Assembly: GCF_042682545.1 (NCBI RefSeq)
Contig: NZ_JBHUHQ010000015.1
Length of the DNA: 64,000 bases
Source: Ornithinibacillus salinisoli
GTDB taxonomy: Bacteria; Bacillota; Bacilli; Bacillales; Amphibacillaceae
Reading direction: 5' to 3' (one strand)
Every line of letters begins with the position of its first letter. Position 1 is the stretch's first letter. Positions 60,168 to 64,000 of this stretch are shown piece by piece. Position numbers and translations under genes: made by a program. The notes beneath the pieces are model-generated. The model saw only the letters and a program-made list of their open reading frames with translations, ran no database searches and had not been told where the DNA came from.

Positions 60168-61655
60168 ATGAAAAAGGTTTCAAGTGTATTTTATATAACA
60201 GTATCATTAGTCATCGTAGCAGTATTTATCGGTGCGTTATTTCCCGAGTTGTCAGAGCAAGTAACGACCAATGTAAATGCATTTTTATCAACATCGTTTG
60301 GTTGGTACTACATGTGGGTGATGACTTTTCTCATTGTCATCTCAATTTTTATTATTTTTAGCCCGTATGGAAAAATACGATTGGGTAAAAATCATGAAAG
60401 GCCGGATTTTTCCACGCCATCTTGGATTGCTATGTTATTCTCGGCTGGATTAGGAATCGGTCTCGTATTTTATGGTTCAGCTGAGCCATTATTCCACGCA
60501 TTTTATGATGCTCCATTATCAGAACCAGGTACGGATCAGGCATTTAAGGAAGCACTTTCTGTTACGTACTTTCACTGGGGAATCCACGGTTGGGCAATGT
60601 ATGGCATTGTCGCGCTCACCCTAGCTTATTTCCAATTTCGTAAAGATGAACCTGGATTGATTTCCGCAACATTAAAGCCGTTGTTCGGCGATAAGATGAA
60701 AGGTCCTTGGGGAAAACTAATTGATATTCTTGCAGCGTTCGCAACTATTTTTGGTGTTGCAACATCACTTGGTTTTGGTGCTGCGCAAATTAATGGAGGT
60801 TTGTCTCATCTTTTTGGGATTGAAGTTAACTTTACCGCACAATTTATTATTATTTTGATCGTTACGGTATTGTTCCTTATTTCTGCATGGTCTGGAATCA
60901 GTAAAGGGATTAAATACTTATCGAATGTGAATATGGTCCTTGCAACTGTTCTGTTTTTAGCTGTAATTATTGTTGGTCCAACATTGTTGATCCTTAATAT
61001 GTTTACAGAAACATTTGGAATGTATATTCAAAATATCATGAAGTGGAGTTTCCGTACTGCTTCTTTGGAAGGGGATAATCGCGCTTGGCTTGATAGTTGG
61101 ACGATTTTCTATTGGGCATGGTGGATTGCATGGGCTCCATTCGTTGGTATGTTTATAGCACGTGTGTCACGAGGAAGAACAATCCGTCAATTTATGATTG
61201 GTGTCATGATTGTGCCAACGCTTATTATTGGTGTTTGGTTTGCAACATTTGGTACAACGGCTGGATTTGTACAGCGAAGTGGTGTTGATTTAACGCAATA
61301 TGTAACAGAAATGGTATTGTTTAATATGTTTGATCAGCTACCAATATCATTTATTCTTTCCATGATTGCGATCTTGCTAATCTTTTCGTTTTTCATTACA
61401 TCAGCGGATTCTGCAACATTTGTTTTAGGGATTCAATCGACACATGGATCACTAACCCCACCCAATAACGTGAAAATTATATGGGGATTAGCACAGTCAG
61501 CGGTTGCTTTGGTTTTATTGTACGTAGGTGGATTAACCGCATTACAAAATACGATCATCGCAGCAGCCTTTCCATTTTCATTCGTTATGATCTTAATGGT
61601 CATATCATTAATAAAATCACTTAATAAGGAAGTACGCGTTTTAAGAAGGAAATAG
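60168..61655 (+). CDS. BCCT-family glycine betaine/choline transporter (OpuD-like)
   Basis: A 495-residue twelve-helix sodium-coupled transporter of the BCCT family, used to take up osmoprotectants. Diagnostic aromatic motif: FYWAWWIAWAPFVGMFIARVSRGRT at about 305-330. GLGIGLVFYGSAEPLFHAFY near the start is the glycine-rich substrate helix. Short N- and C-terminal tails, so it lacks the long osmosensing tail of BetP. ATG follows GGGGG, spacing 4. A class A REP follows the stop. Confidence 0.93.
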   Translation: MKKVSSVFYITVSLVIVAVFIGALFPELSEQVTTNVNAFLSTSFGWYYMWVMTFLIVISIFIIFSPYGKIRLGKNHERPDFSTPSWIAMLFSAGLGIGLVFYGSAEPLFHAFYDAPLSEPGTDQAFKEALSVTYFHWGIHGWAMYGIVALTLAYFQFRKDEPGLISATLKPLFGDKMKGPWGKLIDILAAFATIFGVATSLGFGAAQINGGLSHLFGIEVNFTAQFIIILIVTVLFLISAWSGISKGIKYLSNVNMVLATVLFLAVIIVGPTLLILNMFTETFGMYIQNIMKWSFRTASLEGDNRAWLDSWTIFYWAWWIAWAPFVGMFIARVSRGRTIRQFMIGVMIVPTLIIGVWFATFGTTAGFVQRSGVDLTQYVTEMVLFNMFDQLPISFILSMIAILLIFSFFITSADSATFVLGIQSTHGSLTPPNNVKIIWGLAQSAVALVLLYVGGLTALQNTIIAAAFPFSFVMILMVISLIKSLNKEVRVLRRK

Positions 61656-61658
61656 CTA

Positions 61659-61698
61659 GGTGCCTGTCACCTGTCGAATCCTGTCGGTGACAGGCACC
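61659..61698 (+). repeat. REP palindrome, class A
   Basis: Perfect 13-base arms, loop TGTCGAATCCTGTC; 3 bases after the BCCT stop codon. Confidence 0.93.
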
Positions 61699-61775
61699 TA
61701 TTAAAATAAAATGTGCATTAATTGCGTAGATCGTAGCATAAGGATAGGAGTAAATAGGATAGTAGGAGGGGAACC

Positions 61776-61922
61776 ATGGAGACAAATACAATCATCTTGG
61801 TAGTGCTTGCGTTAATATTACTAGTGATAGGTTGGAAAATTGCTAAGAAGGCTATTCGTTTGATAGTTTTTCTTGCAGCTGCTGGTGTTGTTATCTATTT
61901 ACTAAAGGATTACTTCATGTAG
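61776..61922 (+). CDS. Small two-helix membrane protein
   Basis: A 48-residue protein with two hydrophobic stretches (about 5-20 and 29-43) separated by the basic KIAKKAIR turn. Strong GGAGGGG site 5 bases before ATG. Function unknown. A Rho-independent terminator follows 25 bases downstream. Confidence 0.7.
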   Translation: METNTIILVVLALILLVIGWKIAKKAIRLIVFLAAAGVVIYLLKDYFM

Positions 61923-61947
61923 TATGAAGTTTATAGCATGTAGGAGG

Positions 61948-61994
61948 GAATAATAATGAGAGGTTGTCCGAGCTCTGTTATTATTCTTTTTTTT
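61948..61994 (+). terminator. Rho-independent terminator, containing a possible 30-codon ORF start
   Basis: GAATAATAA / TTATTATTC, a 9-base stem, loop of about 21 bases, then eight T. The same bases hold GGAGGG and an ATG (61956) opening a 30-codon ORF to 62048; the terminator reading is preferred. Confidence 0.7.
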
Positions 61995-62069
61995 GTAAGT
62001 AGAATAGAAAGGTTATTGATAAAGTATATATTATTTCCCAGGGAATAATATGTCGAAGGTTTTTTAGGT

Positions 62070-62109
62070 GGTGCCTGTCACCTGTCGAAATTTGACGGTG
62101 ACAGGCACC
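62070..62109 (+). repeat. REP palindrome, class A, upstream flank of the RAYT gene
   Basis: Perfect arms, loop TGTCGAAATTTGAC. Differs from the 1550 copy by one loop base. It lies 189 bases before the RAYT start codon. Confidence 0.94.
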
Positions 62110-62298
62110 ATTTTTGTTTTTATAGGTTTGAATTTGGTGTTATTGTACGTTTTTTTATTCTAATTTGGATTTTTCTTCTTGTTAAGTGGTAATTTGCTGC
62201 ATATTATACTTGGAATTTCTACTTTTCACTTTTGGACAACTTAACCAACCTGGATTAGGATGGTATTACATTCTTAGTTGGAAGGAGGTGAGTTAAGT

Positions 62299-62874
62299 AT
62301 GGCAAGAAAAAAACGTATTTGGATGCCAGAGTACTTTTACCATATTGGTTCAAGAGGAAATAGGCGAGATGCGCTATTTCGTGAGGTAAGTGATTATGAG
62401 ACCTTCCTTTACATTCTTCACCATGTCAACAAAGCTTCTCCAATTGAACTTGCATCTTATTGCCTCATGACTAATCATTTTCATCTTCTAATGCGATCGA
62501 AGTATTTGCCAATCTCCAAAGTAATGTCGCTCATAAATAAGCGTTATGCTGATTATTTTAATAAAAAATATGATCTTACAGGTCATGTTTTTGAAAAGCG
62601 CTATTTTGATAAGCCGATTGGTGACAATTATGGAATTTTGAGAATCAGTCAGTATATCCATTTGAATCCAGTCGAAGCAGGAATAGTCAAAAATGCGGAG
62701 AACTATCGCTGGAGTAGTTATCGATATTATTTACATTCGAAAAATAATAGATTATTAACTATGAATACGATATTAGATAGTTTTCAAGGAAGCTTAGTAG
62801 AAAAAAGAGAAGGCTACCGTAAGTTTGTCGAAAGTGAAGAATTGAGACTGGAGGCAGAAAGTGTATACAAATAA
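62299..62874 (+). CDS. REP-associated tyrosine transposase (RAYT, Y1/TnpA_REP)
   Basis: A 191-residue HUH single-strand nuclease of the Y1 transposase family, the IS200/IS605-related enzymes that move REP elements. HUH motif: His60-Phe-His62 in LMTNHFHLLM; catalytic Tyr119 in SQYIHLNPVEAGIV; YHIGSRGNRRDALF near the start and YRWSSYRYY near the end are family signatures. ATG at 62299 is 7 bases after a perfect AAGGAGGTGA. No obvious damage. Flanking REPs at 62070 and 62875 are of two classes; the downstream one begins at the base after the stop codon. No partner tnpB is present. Confidence 0.94.
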   Translation: MARKKRIWMPEYFYHIGSRGNRRDALFREVSDYETFLYILHHVNKASPIELASYCLMTNHFHLLMRSKYLPISKVMSLINKRYADYFNKKYDLTGHVFEKRYFDKPIGDNYGILRISQYIHLNPVEAGIVKNAENYRWSSYRYYLHSKNNRLLTMNTILDSFQGSLVEKREGYRKFVESEELRLEAESVYK

Positions 62875-62915
62875 GGTGCCTGTCACTTGTAAAAAAATTA
62901 CAAGTGACAGGCACC
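62875..62915. repeat. REP palindrome, class C, downstream flank of the RAYT gene
   Basis: Arms GGTGCCTGTCACTTGTAA / TTACAAGTGACAGGCACC, A-rich loop; the TTGTCAA of other class C copies is TTGTAAA here with the compensating change on the other side. It begins at the base after the RAYT stop. Confidence 0.94.
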
Positions 62916-62917
62916 CT

Positions 62918-64000
62918 TTAGATTAATTTCCCATCTATAAATACTTTCTCGACATTGTTTCTTAAGTCGAATGGATTTCCACTCCAAATTACGAAGTCAG
63001 CATCCTTTCCTGTTTCGATAGATCCGACACGGTCTGCCACACCGATATGTTTTGCTGCATCTAGTGTTAGTGCTTTAAGGGCTTGTTTTTCCGTAATTCC
63101 ACCTCTAATAGCATGGACAGCACTAGTTACTAAATATTCGATTCCAACAACTGGATGATCTGTTGTGATTGAACAGGAGATTCCAGCATCGAGTAACGTT
63201 TTTATTGTTGTCCATCCTTTATCTTTTAGTTCTACTTTAGAACGAGTTGATAAAGTAGGTCCAACAGAAACACGGACATCGTCATGCTTAGCGATATATT
63301 CTGCAATGTGATGACCTTCTGTACAATGTTCAATAGTTAAGTCAATATCAAATTCTCGTTTAATGCGAAGTACGGTTAATATATCATCTGCACGATGGGC
63401 GTGGACACGCAACGGAATTTCCTTCTTTATAACTTTTGCTAGATTCTCTAAATCAAGTTTTCTTTCCTTTTGCTGCCCGTTTAAGTAATTTTGTGTTTCA
63501 ATTAATTTTTCACGAAGTCTAGCAGCAACACCCATTCGAGTAACAGGCATTTTTCCTTTCGGCCCATGAACTCGTTTTGGGTTTTCACCTAATGCTGCTT
63601 TCATACCAGATGGCTCTTTAATTACCATCTCATCAACTATATGGCCAACCGTTTTTAAGACAACCATTTCTCCACCAATTACATTGGCACTTCCTGGCAT
63701 AACTTGAACCGTTGTGATCCCAGATTTACGAGCATCTTCAAAGCCTTTTTCCATTGGATTAATTCCATCAATTGCTCGAACCTGTGGGGTTTCTGGACTG
63801 CTTGTCTCATTAAAATCTTTTCCTTCTTGGCCAACACCTTCCTCGGAAACACCTAGATGTGTATGTACATCAATTAATCCTGGTGTAACAATCTTGCCAG
63901 ATGCATCAACTACTTGGTAGTTTTCAGGAATACTAGATTCACTAGTAATTGCCTCAAACTTCCCATCCTTCACCAGCAGTACTTTATCAACATGTTGAAC
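62918..64000 (-). CDS. Amidohydrolase (imidazolonepropionase-like), 5' end outside the window
   Basis: A metal-dependent hydrolase of the amidohydrolase superfamily; 360 residues are visible and the frame stays open to the window edge, so the N-terminus is missing. Motifs: PGLIDVHTHLG (first metal H-x-H), LRVHAHRADD, IEHCTEGHH and SITTDHPVVG with the catalytic Asp. GSIETGKDADFVIWSGNPFDL is the C-terminal family signature. Substrate unknown; the overall pattern matches the broad imidazolonepropionase-like/prolidase-like group. Confidence 0.85.
   Translation of the reverse strand, partial: VQHVDKVLLVKDGKFEAITSESSIPENYQVVDASGKIVTPGLIDVHTHLGVSEEGVGQEGKDFNETSSPETPQVRAIDGINPMEKGFEDARKSGITTVQVMPGSANVIGGEMVVLKTVGHIVDEMVIKEPSGMKAALGENPKRVHGPKGKMPVTRMGVAARLREKLIETQNYLNGQQKERKLDLENLAKVIKKEIPLRVHAHRADDILTVLRIKREFDIDLTIEHCTEGHHIAEYIAKHDDVRVSVGPTLSTRSKVELKDKGWTTIKTLLDAGISCSITTDHPVVGIEYLVTSAVHAIRGGITEKQALKALTLDAAKHIGVADRVGSIETGKDADFVIWSGNPFDLRNNVEKVFIDGKLI

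Noticed and set aside
1550..62915. The palindromes read as a CRISPR array
   Set aside because: Copies are kilobases apart, vary in loop and class, and have no regular spacers or cas genes; REP elements explain them better.
1..64000. tRNA, rRNA, prophage or integrative element genes
   Set aside because: No cloverleaf, rRNA segment, integrase, or phage structural gene was found on either strand; the only mobile-element protein is the RAYT.

Overview
The window is AT-rich, has well-spaced genes with strong Shine-Dalgarno sites on both strands, and carries the hallmarks of an endospore-forming member of the Bacillaceae: a gerA-type germinant receptor operon (27.5-31.5 kb), a CwlC-type sporulation amidase, a thermolysin-family neutral protease, a ywrABCD-like block, and PTS and opp systems of Bacillus type. 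An OpuD-like BCCT carrier and the general gene mix suggest a halotolerant relative of Oceanobacillus or Virgibacillus. That genus-level guess is inference only. I found no rRNA, tRNA, CRISPR array, prophage or classical IS element.

Layout. 0-2.4 kb: end of a SEC-C protein, isoaspartyl dipeptidase iadA, CwlC-type amidase. 2.9-8.6 kb: alpha-glucoside PTS locus (glycerate kinase and RpiR regulator on minus; GH4 phospho-glucosidase and a PTS IICBA gene on plus). The PTS gene is interrupted by one in-frame TAA. 8.8-12.4 kb: RNase H-like protein and a tctCBA tricarboxylate transporter behind a sigma-A promoter and a cre-like site. 12.7-17.6 kb: SulP carrier, a split chromate transporter, gamma-glutamyltransferase and Lrp regulator. 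17.8-23.2 kb: five-gene oligopeptide ABC importer with a near-consensus promoter. 23.3-27.4 kb: neutral protease, small membrane proteins, a GT4 glycosyltransferase. 27.5-34.2 kb: germinant receptor operon, chemoreceptor, lipoprotein, small membrane protein. 34.4-35.4 kb: guaC. 35.7-44.0 kb: an RpiR-led seven-gene operon (M20 hydrolase, GNAT, N-acylamino acid racemase, M19 dipeptidase, DUF819 membrane protein, CocE-type hydrolase). It fits salvage of D-residue-containing peptides into L-amino acids. 44.2-48.7 kb: CBS protein, SH3-amidase, AbrB-family membrane protein, PD-(D/E)XK nuclease. 49.0-52.8 kb: ascorbate-type PTS with a fused PRD/EIIB/EIIA regulator. 53.2-55.5 kb: three secreted acidic coiled-coil proteins followed by a dedicated signal peptidase I, the least familiar system here. 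55.8-64 kb: glpX, CHY zinc finger, HpaB-like monooxygenase, aldose epimerase, BCCT carrier, a REP-associated tyrosine transposase (RAYT), and a partial amidohydrolase.

The most striking feature is a family of palindromes of about 40-50 bp with arms GTGCCTGTCAC/GTGACAGGCAC. I count 18 complete copies and 8 half copies, plus a few decayed ones, about one per 2.5 kb. They lie almost exclusively between genes, often touching stop codons. The RAYT gene at 62.3 kb sits between two complete copies, so the family is best read as REP elements mobilised by that enzyme. Two copies have become coding sequence (the start of the M20 hydrolase and the end of the AbrB-family protein), and several double as Rho-independent terminators.
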